Notes: a model not told the origin generated them from the sequence alone. Positions 33,445-42,613 are shown, numbered from the stretch's first letter. The stretch: DNA of 64,000 nucleotides from Pseudolabrys sp. (GCA_022841665.1 JALHRB010000004.1:1-64000); one strand, 5' to 3'. Program-made: numbers and translations.

Positions 33445-34533
33445 ATGAAACGTCGTCAATTCTTGCAAGCCGCCGGGGCGGGGCTCGCTGCGTCGGCCGT
33501 TGCGGCGCCCGCAATCGCGCAATCGTCGCCGTCGGTGAAATGGCGGCTGGCGGCCAGTTGGCCGAAGTCGCTCGATACGCTCTATGGCGGCTGCGAATAT
33601 TTCGCCAAGCGCATCGCCGAGATCACCGACAACAAGTTCCAGATTCAGACCTTCGCGGCCGGCGAAATCGTGCCCGGCCTGCAAGTGCTCGACGCCGTGC
33701 AGAACGGCACCGTCGAAATGGGCAACACCGCGCTCTACTACTATTTCGGCAAGAACCCGGCTTTCACTTTCGGCACGGCGCTGCCGTTCGGTTTGAACCC
33801 GCGGCAGATGATCTCCTGGCTGCGTCATGCCGGCGGCGAGGAGTTGCTCAACGATCTGCTCAAGGACTTCAACTGCATCGGCTTCGCCGCGGCCAATACC
33901 GGCGCGCAGATGGGCGGCTGGTTCCGCAAGGAAATCAATTCGAGCGAAGACCTCAAGGGTCTCAAATTCCGCGTCGGCGGTTTTGCCGGCCAGATCATGG
34001 CCAAGCTCGGCACCGTGCCGCAACAGCTCGCCGCCGGCGACATCTATCCGGCGCTGGAGAAAGGCACGATCGACGCCGCGGAGTGGGTCGGCCCGCACGA
34101 CGACGAGAAGCTCGGCTTCGTGAAGGTCGCCAAGTACTACTACTATCCGGGCTGGTGGGAAGGCTGCGGCCAGGCCCACAACATCATGAATATCGCCAAG
34201 TGGAACGAACTGCCGAAGCCATATCAGTCGGCGATCATCTCCGCGTCGAACGATGCCTGGGTCTGGACGCTGTCTAAATACGACGCCCTCAACCCGCCGG
34301 CGCTGCTGCGGCTGATTTCGAACGGCGCGCAATTGCGCGCTTTCCCGCAGCCGGTGCTGGAGGATTGCTACAAGGCGGCCAACGGGATCTACGCGGACCT
34401 CGTCAAGACCAACCCGCACTTCAAGAAACTGTACGAGAGCCTGGTGCCGTTCCGCTCCAACTCCTATGCCTGGCTGCAGGTGGCCGAACTCGGCTTCGAC
34501 AGCTTCCAGATCCGCATGCGCGCGCGGAGCTGA
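33445..34533 (+). CDS. TRAP transporter substrate-binding protein, DctP family (362 aa)
   Basis: This periplasmic binding protein begins with a Tat-like signal: MKRRQFLQAAGAGLAASAVA, then APAIAQ. KWRLAASWPKSLDTLYGGCE follows, and the specificity region SSEDLKGLKFRVGGFAGQIM near residue 171 carries the conserved Arg that binds a carboxylate. AAEWVGPHDDEKLGF is typical of the keto-acid or mannitol-type clade. No DctQ or DctM membrane genes are nearby, so it is an orphan or works with a distant permease. The ATG at 33445 has GAGGGGAAA upstream. Confidence 0.93.
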   Translation: MKRRQFLQAAGAGLAASAVAAPAIAQSSPSVKWRLAASWPKSLDTLYGGCEYFAKRIAEITDNKFQIQTFAAGEIVPGLQVLDAVQNGTVEMGNTALYYYFGKNPAFTFGTALPFGLNPRQMISWLRHAGGEELLNDLLKDFNCIGFAAANTGAQMGGWFRKEINSSEDLKGLKFRVGGFAGQIMAKLGTVPQQLAAGDIYPALEKGTIDAAEWVGPHDDEKLGFVKVAKYYYYPGWWEGCGQAHNIMNIAKWNELPKPYQSAIISASNDAWVWTLSKYDALNPPALLRLISNGAQLRAFPQPVLEDCYKAANGIYADLVKTNPHFKKLYESLVPFRSNSYAWLQVAELGFDSFQIRMRARS

Positions 34534-34580
34534 TGCGCTTGCGGCGGCCTCGCGCGCTGTGCGCTCGGGGCCGCCGTCGG

Positions 34581-34620
34581 AATTGTGTGCGTACATCCAA
34601 AACTGTGTGCGTACATTCAA
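34581..34620 (+). repeat. Two exact-phase 20-bp direct repeats
   Basis: AATTGTGTGCGTACATCCAA and AACTGTGTGCGTACATTCAA are adjacent and match at 18 of 20 positions. Each contains TGTGCGTACA, a TGT-N4-ACA half-dyad, with centres exactly 20 bp apart. They lie 48 bp after the TRAP gene and 144 bp before the PilZ gene. Two regulator dimers on one DNA face is a plausible reading. Confidence 0.7.
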
Positions 34621-34763
34621 TCTAAGGCGGCGCGACGCGATTCCATCCCGTAAAAAGCGACCCTACCCCGTAATTTTCCTAGGTGGGCGGGGGCTCGCCC
34701 GCGCAGTTCTTTTTAATTAATTACGCGCACAGTCGCCGCGGGGCAACGCCACGAGGCGCGTAA

Positions 34764-35024
34764 ATGACAGACGAGAAACGTAAATCTCCTCGCATGCCGG
34801 GCAACAACCGCGCTGCGGTTGTCTATCTGGTCGCGGGTGGGGCGCCGATCATGTGCACGGTCGCCGATATTTCCGAAGGCGGCGCGGGCCTGACTTTCGT
34901 CAGCATCGCCGGCATTCCCGATGTTTTTCGGCTGGAGATCAAAGGCGAGGCGAAAATGCGCACCTGCAAGGTGGCCTGGCGCAAGGAGCCGCACCGCTTG
35001 GGCGTCGCCTTCCAGCCCGACTAG
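34764..35024 (+). CDS. PilZ-domain protein (86 aa)
   Basis: This is a stand-alone PilZ domain, the common cyclic-di-GMP receptor. RKSPR near residues 6-10 fits the RxxxR part and DISEGG near residues 36-41 fits the D/N-x-S-x-x-G part of the binding motif, so ligand binding is likely retained. The C-terminus CKVAWRKEPHRLGVAFQPD is standard. Output is unknown. Its TAG stop shares the palindrome CTAG at 35021-35024 with the stop of the convergent methyltransferase gene. Confidence 0.9.
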   Translation: MTDEKRKSPRMPGNNRAAVVYLVAGGAPIMCTVADISEGGAGLTFVSIAGIPDVFRLEIKGEAKMRTCKVAWRKEPHRLGVAFQPD

Positions 35025-35731
35025 CGCTGCGCGCGCGGTGTTGCGGGTCTGCCGTTCGCGCGCCCGCACGTCGCGATCCAGATAAAGTGCCGCGCACCGC
35101 CGCGCGGGCCCTTCACGCGTAGCGGAATCTCTTGCACCTCAAACTTGGCCTTGCGCAGCCGGGCGGTGAATTTTTCATCGGGCGCGGATGACCAGACAGC
35201 CAGCACGCCGCCGGGCCGCAGCGCCTTGCGGGCCGCGCCAAGCCCGGCGAGATCGTACAACGCATCGTTGGCGGCGCGCGTCATCCCTTCGGGGCCGTTG
35301 TCGACGTCGAGCAGGATCGCGTCGTATCGCGACCGCGCCGCGCGGATCGGCTTGCCGACGTCGACCTCGTGGATGGTGACGCGCGGATCGTCGAGGCAAT
35401 CGCCGAACACCTCGGCCATCGGACCGCGCGCCCAGGCCACCACCGCCGGCACCAATTCGGCGACGACGATCTCCGCCTTGGGTCCGAGCACGGTCAGGGC
35501 TGCCCGCAACGTGAAGCCCATGCCCAGTCCGCCGATCAGAATTTTTGGCCGCTCGCGGTCCTTTATTTTCGCGCAGGCGATGGTGGCCAGCGCCTGCTCC
35601 GACGCGCTGAGCCGGCTGTTCATCAGTTCATTGCTGCCGAGCTTGATCGAGAACTCCGTGCCGCGCCGCAGCAGGCGAAGCTCGCCGCCGCCGGGAATTT
35701 GCGCTGTCGCGAGGTGGGACCAGGGGATCAC
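35021..35731 (-). CDS. Spermidine-synthase-like SAM-dependent protein (about 236 aa)
   Basis: The Rossmann-fold SAM or decarboxy-SAM binding segment is ILIGGLGMGFTLRAALTVLG near residue 67. The acidic residue after the next strand is in VAELVPAVVAWA, and YDAILLDVDNGPEG is the post-II motif as in spermine/spermidine synthase-like proteins. The substrate is uncertain, and the family contains many uncharacterised members. No ATG is available: GTG at 35731 or TTG at 35743 must serve, and GTG, 9 bp after the upstream hydratase's last base at 35740, is preferred. Confidence 0.8.
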   Translation of the reverse strand: MIPWSHLATAQIPGGGELRLLRRGTEFSIKLGSNELMNSRLSASEQALATIACAKIKDRERPKILIGGLGMGFTLRAALTVLGPKAEIVVAELVPAVVAWARGPMAEVFGDCLDDPRVTIHEVDVGKPIRAARSRYDAILLDVDNGPEGMTRAANDALYDLAGLGAARKALRPGGVLAVWSSAPDEKFTARLRKAKFEVQEIPLRVKGPRGGARHFIWIATCGRANGRPATPRAQR

Positions 35732-35739
35732 GGCTGCGT

Positions 35740-36447
35740 TCAATCGCGCGTGAAATTCACCGACACCTCGCCGATCGGGTCGAGCGCATGGCCGAGCATG
35801 GGTTCGTCCGCCTCGAGCATGATCGGCGGTGTGATCGAGCCGGTGATGACGACGTCGCCGGCCTTGAGCGTCTCGCCGAAGATCGCCAGCATGCTGGCGA
35901 CATGCGCGACGATGTCGACCAGTTTTCCGGTGAGTTTCTCCGGGTCGCCGGTGCGTGCTGCCTCTTCGCCGCGCCGGATCAGGCGCGAGGTGAGGCCGCG
36001 CACGCTGCCGCCCGCTTGCACGCGCTCGCCGAGGAGCACGTGGCGCTGGTAGATGTCGCCGGCGAGCACCGCGTCGAGAATGTCCGGCGAGGGCGGGGGG
36101 TCGAGGTCGGCGATTTCGATCGCGGGTCCGATCTCCTTGATCGTGCTCAGGACGTCCGGCGGCGACGCGTCGGGGCCGAGGTCGCGCGCCATGCGCACCG
36201 CGATCTCGCACTCGGCCGCGGGACGAACGAAATTCTTCAGCGAGATCGTGCCGCCCGACGGCACCAGCGCTTTCTGCATCAGATAGCCGACCAGCGGCGC
36301 TTCCAGCCCGAGCTTCTTCAGCGTCTCGGGCGCGCCGAAACCGACCTTCCAGCCCAGCGGCGTCTCGCCGGCGGCGATGCGCGCGCGCCGGTGGCTAAGC
36401 TGGGCAGTCATGCCTTTCTTAACGAGCGGATTGTCCCAGACGGGCAT
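35740..36447 (-). CDS. FAH-family hydratase (2-keto-4-pentenoate hydratase type, 235 aa)
   Basis: This fumarylacetoacetate hydrolase-fold hydratase adds water to 2-hydroxydienoates in meta-cleavage pathways. GWKVGFGAPETLKKLGLEAP near residue 32, PAAECEIAVRMARDLG near 76 with the metal-binding Glu residues, and IGPAIEIADLD near 107 match the MhpD/HpaH/DmpE group. ITGSITPPIMLEADEP replaces the usual TGS-(L/W) segment. It is followed by a methyltransferase and preceded by a cupin and a dehydrogenase, possibly one degradation group for an unknown hydroxyacid. Confidence 0.82.
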   Translation of the reverse strand: MPVWDNPLVKKGMTAQLSHRRARIAAGETPLGWKVGFGAPETLKKLGLEAPLVGYLMQKALVPSGGTISLKNFVRPAAECEIAVRMARDLGPDASPPDVLSTIKEIGPAIEIADLDPPPSPDILDAVLAGDIYQRHVLLGERVQAGGSVRGLTSRLIRRGEEAARTGDPEKLTGKLVDIVAHVASMLAIFGETLKAGDVVITGSITPPIMLEADEPMLGHALDPIGEVSVNFTRD

Positions 36448-36460
36448 TGCATTTCCTTTT

Positions 36461-36568
36461 CGTCATTCCGGGGCGCGAGCGCAGCGAGCGAACCCGGAAT
36501 CCAGAAACATACACCGAGTATGTGTCTGGATTCCGGGTCCGGCGCTAGTGCGCCGTCCCGGAATGACG
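36461..36568. repeat. Nested palindromic repeat between the hydratase and cupin genes
   Basis: Outer arms CGTCATTCCGGG and CCCGGAATGACG (36461-36472, 36557-36568) enclose inner 13-bp arms ACCCGGAATCCAG and CTGGATTCCGGGT. The whole 108-bp unit can fold on itself. It resembles intergenic palindromes widespread in Bradyrhizobium-type genomes. It could stabilise or process the transcript within the operon. Confidence 0.8.
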
Positions 36569-36573
36569 AGCTG

Positions 36574-37062
36574 TTACTTATGACTCTCCGGATGCACTTC
36601 GTAGCCGGAATCCTCGATCGAGCCGGCGCCCATCCAGCCCCAGACCAGCACCACGTCCTCGTTCGACGTGTTGTTGAAGCCGTGCCAGCAGCCGCGCGGC
36701 GAATAGACCACGTCGCCCTCCTTCGAGGGCGTGTCGCCGTGCTCGGTATAGATGTGGCCCTGTCCCTTCAGCACGATGAAGAACTCGTCGCAGTTATGGT
36801 GACGATGGTTCTCGTGGCGCGCGCCGGGCTTCAGGACGGTCCAGCCGACGACGTGGTCGGCGCCCGCGCTTTTCTTGTCGATCAGGAACTGCACCTGCAT
36901 GTCGACCCAGCCGTCGTCGCGCTTGAGGCCTTCGACCTTCGGCACGTCCTTCAAGTTGGTGACGTACATCACCGGGTTCTTCTTGCCCTCGTTCAGCACC
37001 GCCTTCGCGCCTTTCACGGCGCGCGCCAGCGCGGCGCCGAACTTCTCGCCTGACGATGTCAT
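36574..37062 (-). CDS. Cupin-domain protein (162 aa)
   Basis: The cupin motif 1 GARHENHRHHNCDEFFIVLKG near residues 80-100 supplies several His and one Glu as metal ligands. Motif 2 is EGDVVYSPRGCWHGFNNTS near residue 113. The N-terminal 60 residues form a helix and strand extension unlike dioxygenase cupins. The reaction is unknown; with a hydratase and a beta-hydroxyacid dehydrogenase as neighbours an isomerase or dioxygenase role is possible. It overlaps the dehydrogenase stop by 4 bp. Confidence 0.82.
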   Translation of the reverse strand: MTSSGEKFGAALARAVKGAKAVLNEGKKNPVMYVTNLKDVPKVEGLKRDDGWVDMQVQFLIDKKSAGADHVVGWTVLKPGARHENHRHHNCDEFFIVLKGQGHIYTEHGDTPSKEGDVVYSPRGCWHGFNNTSNEDVVLVWGWMGAGSIEDSGYEVHPESHK

Positions 37063-37940
37063 TCTTGTCCTCCGAGCTTGCGGTAGACGCGGTGCGCGAC
37101 CACGAAATCGTTGCCGTCGATGCCCAGCCCGCGGCAGGCGTTCATCATCTCATTGGCGGCCGCCGCCAGCGGCACCGGGCTCCCGAGCCGGCGGCCGAGA
37201 TTGAGCGCCAGCATCATGTCCTTCTGTTGCAGCGTTACGTCGGCGAGCGGCACCTCCGGCATCTTGCCCTCGAGGATGAAGGGCCCGCGATAGCCGATGA
37301 CCGGCGATGCCGCCACGCTCTTGAGGATGGCGTCGAGCGCGGCCTCGCGCGATACGCCGCCCTTCTCGGCCAATGCCACCGCCTCGCCGAAGGCGATCAC
37401 CTCGACCATCAGCAGCAGGTTCACCGCGATCTTCATCTGGCAGGCGAGCCCGTTGCCGCCGATGCGCGTCACCTTCGGGCCGATGGCGAGCAGCACGGGC
37501 TTGGCGCGCTCGAAGGCGGCCTCGTCGCCGCCGATCATCACCGAGGCGTTGCCGGCCGTGACGGTGACCGGCGAGCCCGAGATCGGGCCGTCCAGCATGA
37601 TCGAGCCGGCTTTGGCGAACTCCGCGGCAACGCTACGGCTTTCGTCCGGCTCGATCGTGCTCATGTCGATATAGATGCCGCCCTTCTTCAGGCCGGCGAC
37701 GATGCCGTCCGGCCCGAGCGCGCAGGCCTTCACCGCTTTGGCGTCGGTGACGATGGAGAACACAATCTCGGATTGCTCGGCCACTGCTCGGGGACTGTCG
37801 GCCCAGAGCATCCCGGCTTCTACGAGCGTTACGGCCTTGTCGCGCGAGCGGTTCCAGCCGGTGACGGCATGACCGGCCGCCATCAACCGCGGCACGATGA
37901 GTTGCCCCATCGCACCCAAACCGACAAATCCCAGCCTCAC
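37059..37940 (-). CDS. NAD(P)-dependent beta-hydroxyacid dehydrogenase (293 aa)
   Basis: This belongs to the 3-hydroxyisobutyrate/tartronate-semialdehyde reductase family. The dinucleotide-binding start is GFVGLGAMGQLIVPRLMAAG. The substrate motif is DGPISGSPVTVTAG near residue 117, and the catalytic Lys is in ACQMKIAVNLLL near 168. Length is normal. It is the first gene of a minus-strand group with cupin, hydratase and methyltransferase genes, so it may oxidise or reduce an intermediate of that route. Confidence 0.92.
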   Translation of the reverse strand: MRLGFVGLGAMGQLIVPRLMAAGHAVTGWNRSRDKAVTLVEAGMLWADSPRAVAEQSEIVFSIVTDAKAVKACALGPDGIVAGLKKGGIYIDMSTIEPDESRSVAAEFAKAGSIMLDGPISGSPVTVTAGNASVMIGGDEAAFERAKPVLLAIGPKVTRIGGNGLACQMKIAVNLLLMVEVIAFGEAVALAEKGGVSREAALDAILKSVAASPVIGYRGPFILEGKMPEVPLADVTLQQKDMMLALNLGRRLGSPVPLAAAANEMMNACRGLGIDGNDFVVAHRVYRKLGGQE

Positions 37941-38021
37941 CGCGACCTCTCCTGCGCAGGAAATTGCGCGCAGTATCCACGGATCAGGCGGTGAAGGCGA
38001 GGGTGGGCAGAGTGGGGATGG

Positions 38022-38543
38022 TTACGGCAGCTTGTCGTAGCCTTCGCCGAAGCCGGCCAGGCTCATCGGGAAACCGATGCCTTCTTCCGGCGTCTGGAAG
38101 ATGATGAAGGTCGCAGTCTTGCCGCCGCGCAATTTCTTCAACAGGTCGTCGTCCATCACGACTTCGGCGATGCAGCCGTTGGGCAGGCAGCGCACGAAGC
38201 CGGCGCGGCCGATGTCGGTGGTGTCGATCTTGAGCCCCAAGCCGGACGGCAGCAGCACGCCGAGCGGCGCCACCACGCGCATCAGCCGGCTCTTGGCGTC
38301 GGCAGTTTTGAGCACGATGACGGTCAGGCCGACATTGGCACGGTCTTCCGCCGTCACGCTCTGGATCAGGGCGCATTGCTCGGCCTTGGCGCCGGGCGGG
38401 GTGTCGCAGCGGATCTGCCAGTCCCTGTGCACGGACTTGACCGCGCCCTGGGCCGCGGCCGGGGCCGCCGCCGCCATGAGCATCAGGCCCGCCACGACGC
38501 TGGCCGCGGCTACTGCATGACTGCCATGCTTGAAAATGCCCAT
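38022..38543 (-). CDS. Invasion-associated locus B (IalB) family protein (173 aa)
   Basis: A signal peptide (ASVVAGLMLMAAAAPAAAQ, cleaved near residue 32) precedes an IalB domain with HRDWQIRCDTPPGAKAEQCA, CALIQSV, and GFVRCLPNGCIAEVVMDDDL. Four cysteines probably form two disulfides. IalB is a Bartonella invasion factor, but free-living rhizobia carry several paralogues of unknown periplasmic role. It is divergent from the cox operon, a position seen in related genera. Confidence 0.9.
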   Translation of the reverse strand: MGIFKHGSHAVAAASVVAGLMLMAAAAPAAAQGAVKSVHRDWQIRCDTPPGAKAEQCALIQSVTAEDRANVGLTVIVLKTADAKSRLMRVVAPLGVLLPSGLGLKIDTTDIGRAGFVRCLPNGCIAEVVMDDDLLKKLRGGKTATFIIFQTPEEGIGFPMSLAGFGEGYDKLP

Positions 38544-38953
38544 ATTTCAGTCCCTTGGCGCGCCTTTCCCGCGGCAAAGGCGAATCGCCGCCTCCGCCCG
38601 CCAGTCTAATCGCCCCCGTTGGGTCATGCCCGGCCAATCCTGTCAAGCAAGGGTGCGGTGCCCCGTTCCACCTCATCGCGCCGCGCAAATACGGCGGTTT
38701 TTTCTGAGCTGGGGGAAAGCCATTTGTCGCAACTGGACCGATAATCAGGTGCATTGCGGCAGCTTGGGAATTGTGGTTTGAGAGGCCGGGATTTCCCCCG
38801 TCCCGCCGCACGTACAAGCTGCCACGCCCGTGGCAAAACGCCGTGCTCAGCGGGGCCGAGCCGAACATCAAGCCTGCGGTGCTCGGCTTAATCGGGGCCA
38901 AAAATGCCTTGCTCTGCAGGGCCGTTTTTCTCGTCGAGGGAGCGCATTCGACA
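38544..38953. other. 410-bp divergent region between ialB and coxB
   Basis: No gene was recognised. A GCCGAGC / GCTCGGC inverted pair lies within 38856-38888. The sequence TTTGTCGCAA at 38723-38732 and nearby AT-rich stretches may belong to the cox promoter, but no -35/-10 pair stood out and no FNR/FixK box (TTGAT-N4-ATCAA) is present. The coxB frame is open upstream, but the signal peptide fixes its start at 38954. Confidence 0.55.
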
Positions 38954-39805
38954 ATGCTGGTGCTCAAGCGGTTGATCGCAGTCGTGGTCACGAGCGTGAC
39001 CGTTATCGTCGGAGGGGCCGCCGCCCTGGCGCAACAGCCTGGCACCGGCCAGCCGCGTCCCTGGCAACTCGGCCTGCAGGGCTCCGCTTCTCCGGTGATG
39101 ACCGACATCATCTGGTTTCACGATTTGCTGTTGTGGGTCATCGCGCTCATCACCTTGTTCGTGCTGGCGCTGCTGGTCGTCGTGATGGTGAAGTTCAACG
39201 CCCGCAGCAACCCGGTACCGTCGCGCACGACCCACAACACCACCATCGAGGTGCTCTGGACCGTTGTGCCGGTGCTCATCCTGGTGACGATCGCGGTGCC
39301 GTCGTTCCGCCTGCTGTTCTTCCAGCTCCACACGCCGCCGGCCGACGTCACGGTGAAGGCCACCGGCAAGCAGTGGTTCTGGAGCTACGCCTATCCGGAC
39401 GAGAAGTTCGAGTTCGACTCGCTGATGGTCGCCGACAAGGATCTCAAGCCCGGTCAGCCGCGCCTGCTCGCGGTCGACAACGAGATGGTCGTGCCGGTGA
39501 ACAAGGTCGTGCGCGTGCTCACCACCGGCGCCGACGTCATCCATGCCTTCGCGGTGCCGTCCTTCGGCATCAAGATCGACGCCATCCCGGGCCGCATCAA
39601 CGAAACCTGGTTCAAGGCCGAGCGCGAAGGCGTCTACTACGGCCAGTGCTCGGAACTGTGCGGCAAGGATCACGCCTTCATGCCGATCACCGTGCGCGTG
39701 GTCAGCGATAAGGACTACGCCGCCTGGCTCGGCGACGCGAAGAAGAAGTACGCCACCGACGACAGCCGCCCGACCTCGGTCGCGGCGGTCGAAGCCACCA
39801 AGTAA
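38954..39805 (+). CDS. coxB: Cytochrome c oxidase subunit II, aa3 type (283 aa)
   Basis: It accepts electrons from cytochrome c at the CuA centre. The signal peptide is MLVLKRLIAVVVTSVTVIVG. Two membrane hairpin helices follow near residues 57-80 and 97-118 (EVLWTVVPVLILVTIAVPSF). The CuA ligands are in DVIHAFAVPSFGIK and GQCSELCGKDHAFMPI near residues 232-247. The aromatic patch KQWFWSYAYPDEKFEF is present. No c-type heme motif is seen, so this is the simple aa3 form. First gene of the cox cluster. Confidence 0.96.
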   Translation: MLVLKRLIAVVVTSVTVIVGGAAALAQQPGTGQPRPWQLGLQGSASPVMTDIIWFHDLLLWVIALITLFVLALLVVVMVKFNARSNPVPSRTTHNTTIEVLWTVVPVLILVTIAVPSFRLLFFQLHTPPADVTVKATGKQWFWSYAYPDEKFEFDSLMVADKDLKPGQPRLLAVDNEMVVPVNKVVRVLTTGADVIHAFAVPSFGIKIDAIPGRINETWFKAEREGVYYGQCSELCGKDHAFMPITVRVVSDKDYAAWLGDAKKKYATDDSRPTSVAAVEATK

Positions 39806-39843
39806 GCGGGCGACACCGGATTTAAGGTCGAAGGACGAGAACG

Positions 39844-41460
39844 ATGGCAAGCAACACGGCAACGGCCCACAGCGCCCACGACGCGCATGAGCATCACACC
39901 CCGACCGGGTGGCGGCGGTTCGTCTATTCCACGAACCACAAGGACATCGGCACGATGTACCTGGTGTTCGCGCTGCTCGCCGGCGTGATCGGTGGCGCAA
40001 TGTCGATCGGCATGCGGATCGAGTTGCAGAACCCGGGCATGACGATCTTCCCGTCGGCGCACGAGTTCAACGTGTTCACCACCGCGCACGGCCTCATCAT
40101 GATCTTCTTCATGGTGATGCCGGCCATGATCGGCGGCTTCGGCAACTGGTTCGTGCCGCTGATGATCGGCGCGCCGGACATGGCCTTCCCGCGCATGAAC
40201 AACATCTCGTTCTGGCTGCTGCCGGCCTCGTTCGCGCTGCTGCTGACCTCGGCCTTTGTCGAGGGCGAGCCCGGCTCCAACGGCATCGGCGCGGGCTGGA
40301 CGCTCTATGCGCCGCTCTCGACCTCCGGCCATCCCGGTCCGGCGGTCGACTTCGGCATCCTGTCGCTGCATCTGGCCGGCGCCTCCTCGATCCTCGGCGC
40401 CATCAACTTCATCACCACCATCTTCAACATGCGCGCGCCGGGCATGACCCTGCACAAGATGCCGCTGTTTGTGTGGTCGATCCTGGTGACGGTGTTCCTG
40501 CTGCTGCTGTCGTTGCCGGTCCTCGCCGGCGCGATCACCATGCTGCTCACCGACCGCAACTTCGGCACCACCTTCTTCTCGGCGGAAGGCGGCGGCGACC
40601 CGATCCTGTACCAGCACCTGTTCTGGTTCTTCGGCCATCCCGAAGTGTACATCCTGATCCTGCCGGGCTTCGGCATGATCAGCCAGATCGTGGCGACGTT
40701 CTCGCGCAAGCCGGTGTTCGGTTATCTCGGCATGGCCTACGCCATGGTCGCCATCGGCGGCATCGGCTTCGTCGTGTGGGCGCACCACATGTACACGGTC
40801 GGCATGTCGACCGGCGCGCAGGCCTACTTCATCGCCGCCACCATGGTGATCGCGGTGCCCACGGGCGTGAAGATCTTCTCCTGGATCGCCACCATGTGGG
40901 GCGGCTCGATCGAGTTCCGCACGCCCATGCTGTGGTCGCTCGGCTTCATCTTCCTGTTCACGGTCGGCGGCGTCACCGGCGTGGTTCTGGCGAACGCGGG
41001 CGTCGATCGCGTGCTGCAGGACACCTACTACGTGGTGGCGCACTTCCACTACGTTCTCTCGCTCGGCGCGGTCTTCGCGATCTTCGGCGGCTGGTACTAC
41101 TGGTTCCCGAAGATGAGCGGCTACATGTACAACGAGACCATCGGCAAGCTGCACTTCTGGGTCACCTTCATCGGCGTGAACCTCGTGTTCTTCCCGATGC
41201 ACTTCCTCGGCCTCGCCGGCATGCCGCGCCGCTACGTCGACTATCCGGACGCGTTCCACGGCTGGAACATGGTCGCCTCCTACGGCTCGTATATCTCGGC
41301 TTTCGGCGTCGTCATCTTCTTCTATGGCGTGATCGAAGCCTTCGCGAAGAAGCGCGTGGCGGCGAACAACCCCTGGGGCGCGGGCGCGACCACGCTCGAG
41401 TGGACGCTGTCGTCGCCGCCGCCGTTCCACCAGTTCGCGACGCTGCCGCGGATCAAGTAA
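39844..41460 (+). CDS. ctaD: Cytochrome c oxidase subunit I (538 aa)
   Basis: This catalytic subunit holds heme a and the heme a3-CuB centre and pumps protons. It has twelve membrane helices. The CuB region is [20 protein letters not shown] with the His-Tyr crosslink pair near residue 265. [10 protein letters not shown] gives the next two CuB His, and HFHYVLSLG carries the heme His ligands near residue 400. The N-terminal [20 protein letters not shown] is typical of the A-type family. The start has a GAAGGACGAGAACG site. Confidence 0.97.
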   Translation: MASNTATAHSAHDAHEHHTPTGWRRFVYSTNHKDIGTMYLVFALLAGVIGGAMSIGMRIELQNPGMTIFPSAHEFNVFTTAHGLIMIFFMVMPAMIGGFGNWFVPLMIGAPDMAFPRMNNISFWLLPASFALLLTSAFVEGEPGSNGIGAGWTLYAPLSTSGHPGPAVDFGILSLHLAGASSILGAINFITTIFNMRAPGMTLHKMPLFVWSILVTVFLLLLSLPVLAGAITMLLTDRNFGTTFFSAEGGGDPILYQHLFWFFGHPEVYILILPGFGMISQIVATFSRKPVFGYLGMAYAMVAIGGIGFVVWAHHMYTVGMSTGAQAYFIAATMVIAVPTGVKIFSWIATMWGGSIEFRTPMLWSLGFIFLFTVGGVTGVVLANAGVDRVLQDTYYVVAHFHYVLSLGAVFAIFGGWYYWFPKMSGYMYNETIGKLHFWVTFIGVNLVFFPMHFLGLAGMPRRYVDYPDAFHGWNMVASYGSYISAFGVVIFFYGVIEAFAKKRVAANNPWGAGATTLEWTLSSPPPFHQFATLPRIK

Positions 41461-41478
41461 GGACACGACCGGTAGACC

Positions 41479-42420
41479 ATGTCGCTTGTCAGCGAAGGCG
41501 CAGACGTTAGCAGCACGCTTGCCGAGCCCAGCCTCGCGACGGCGGGCGACTATTTCGCGCTGCTCAAGCCGCGCGTGATGTCGCTGGTCGTGTTCACGGC
41601 GCTGGTCGGCTTGGCGGTTGCGCCGGGCAGTCTGCACCCGGTCACCGCCTTCACCGCGCTGCTCTGCATCGCGGTGGGCGCGGGCGCCTCCGGCGCGCTG
41701 AACATGTGGTACGACGCCGACGTCGATGCGCTGATGACGCGCACGGCGCGGCGGCCGGTGCCGGCGGGCCGCGTGCAGCCGGGTGAGGCGCTCGCCTTCG
41801 GGCTGACGCTGTCCGGCTTCTCCGTGGTGACGCTCGGCCTGCTGGTGAACGTGACGGCGGCGGCGCTGCTTGGTTTCACCATCTTCTTCTATGCCGTCGT
41901 CTACACGATGTGGCTCAAGCGCTCGACGCCGCAGAACATCGTCATCGGCGGCGCCGCCGGCGCCTTCCCGCCGATGATCGGTTGGGCGGCGGTGACCGGC
42001 TCGCTCTCGCTCGAGCCGATCGTGCTGTTCCTCATCATCTTCTTCTGGACGCCGCCGCACTTCTGGGCGCTGGCGCTCTACAAGCGCGACGACTACGCGC
42101 GCGCCGGCATTCCGATGCTTCCGGTGGTGGCCGGCGATGCTTCAACCCGCCGCCAGATCCTGCTCTACACGCTGATCCTGGTGCCGCTCGGCATCGCGCC
42201 CTGGCCGCTTGGCTATGCCGGCATGCTCTACGGCGCGGTGTCGGTCGTGACCGGCGCGATCATGCTGGTGCTGGCCTGGCAGGTGTTGCGCGAGCAGCGC
42301 CCGGCCGACCGCGCCAGCCGCAATCTGTTTGCCTTCTCTATCCTCTATCTGTTCCTGCTGTTCGCGACGCTCCTGGTCGAGCGCGGATGGGGCGGGCTGC
42401 TGGCCCGATTGACGGCGTGA
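41479..42420 (+). CDS. ctaB: Protoheme IX farnesyltransferase (heme o synthase, 313 aa)
   Basis: This membrane prenyltransferase makes heme o, the precursor of heme a. The Asp-rich motif [20 protein letters not shown] near residues 75-94 and the second loop [17 protein letters not shown] near 205 are the substrate and Mg sites. Eight or nine helices are present. It lies 18 bp after ctaD. The stop overlaps a GTG that could start the next small gene. Confidence 0.95.
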   Translation: MSLVSEGADVSSTLAEPSLATAGDYFALLKPRVMSLVVFTALVGLAVAPGSLHPVTAFTALLCIAVGAGASGALNMWYDADVDALMTRTARRPVPAGRVQPGEALAFGLTLSGFSVVTLGLLVNVTAAALLGFTIFFYAVVYTMWLKRSTPQNIVIGGAAGAFPPMIGWAAVTGSLSLEPIVLFLIIFFWTPPHFWALALYKRDDYARAGIPMLPVVAGDASTRRQILLYTLILVPLGIAPWPLGYAGMLYGAVSVVTGAIMLVLAWQVLREQRPADRASRNLFAFSILYLFLLFATLLVERGWGGLLARLTA

Positions 42421-42434
42421 GCATCGGTATCGTC

Positions 42435-42602
42435 ATGGATGAGCCGCGCAAGGAAGACGAGGGCGTCGTGCTTACCGAGGCGCAGAAGCGCGCCCGCCGT
42501 ACGCGCTCGATCGCCATCGCGCTCGCGCTCGCCGTGCTGGTCGTGTTGTTCTACGTGATGACACTGGTGAAAGGGCCGGGCGTTCTGGTCCGGCCGATCT
42601 AG
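42435..42602 (+). CDS. CoxF-like small membrane protein of the cox operon (55 aa)
   Basis: [20 protein letters not shown] leads into a single helix, [20 protein letters not shown], with an arginine-rich stretch just before it. This matches the small CoxF-type proteins between ctaB and ctaG in alphaproteobacteria; their role in oxidase assembly is undefined. An alternative GTG start at 42417 overlaps the ctaB stop (GTGA) and would add six residues; the ATG agrees better with the family but lacks a clear ribosome site. Confidence 0.75.
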   Translation: MDEPRKEDEGVVLTEAQKRARRTRSIAIALALAVLVVLFYVMTLVKGPGVLVRPI

Positions 42603-42613
42603 GCGGTTGAGCG

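Noticed and set aside
34581-34620. Possible CRISPR array
   Set aside because: Only two repeat units with no spacers between them, and no cas genes nearby.
38720-38735. TTTGTCGC string as a RegR/FixK-type site upstream of coxB
   Set aside because: It matches only about 7 of 11 fixed positions of the RegR pattern as I recall it, and no FixK half-sites pair with it.
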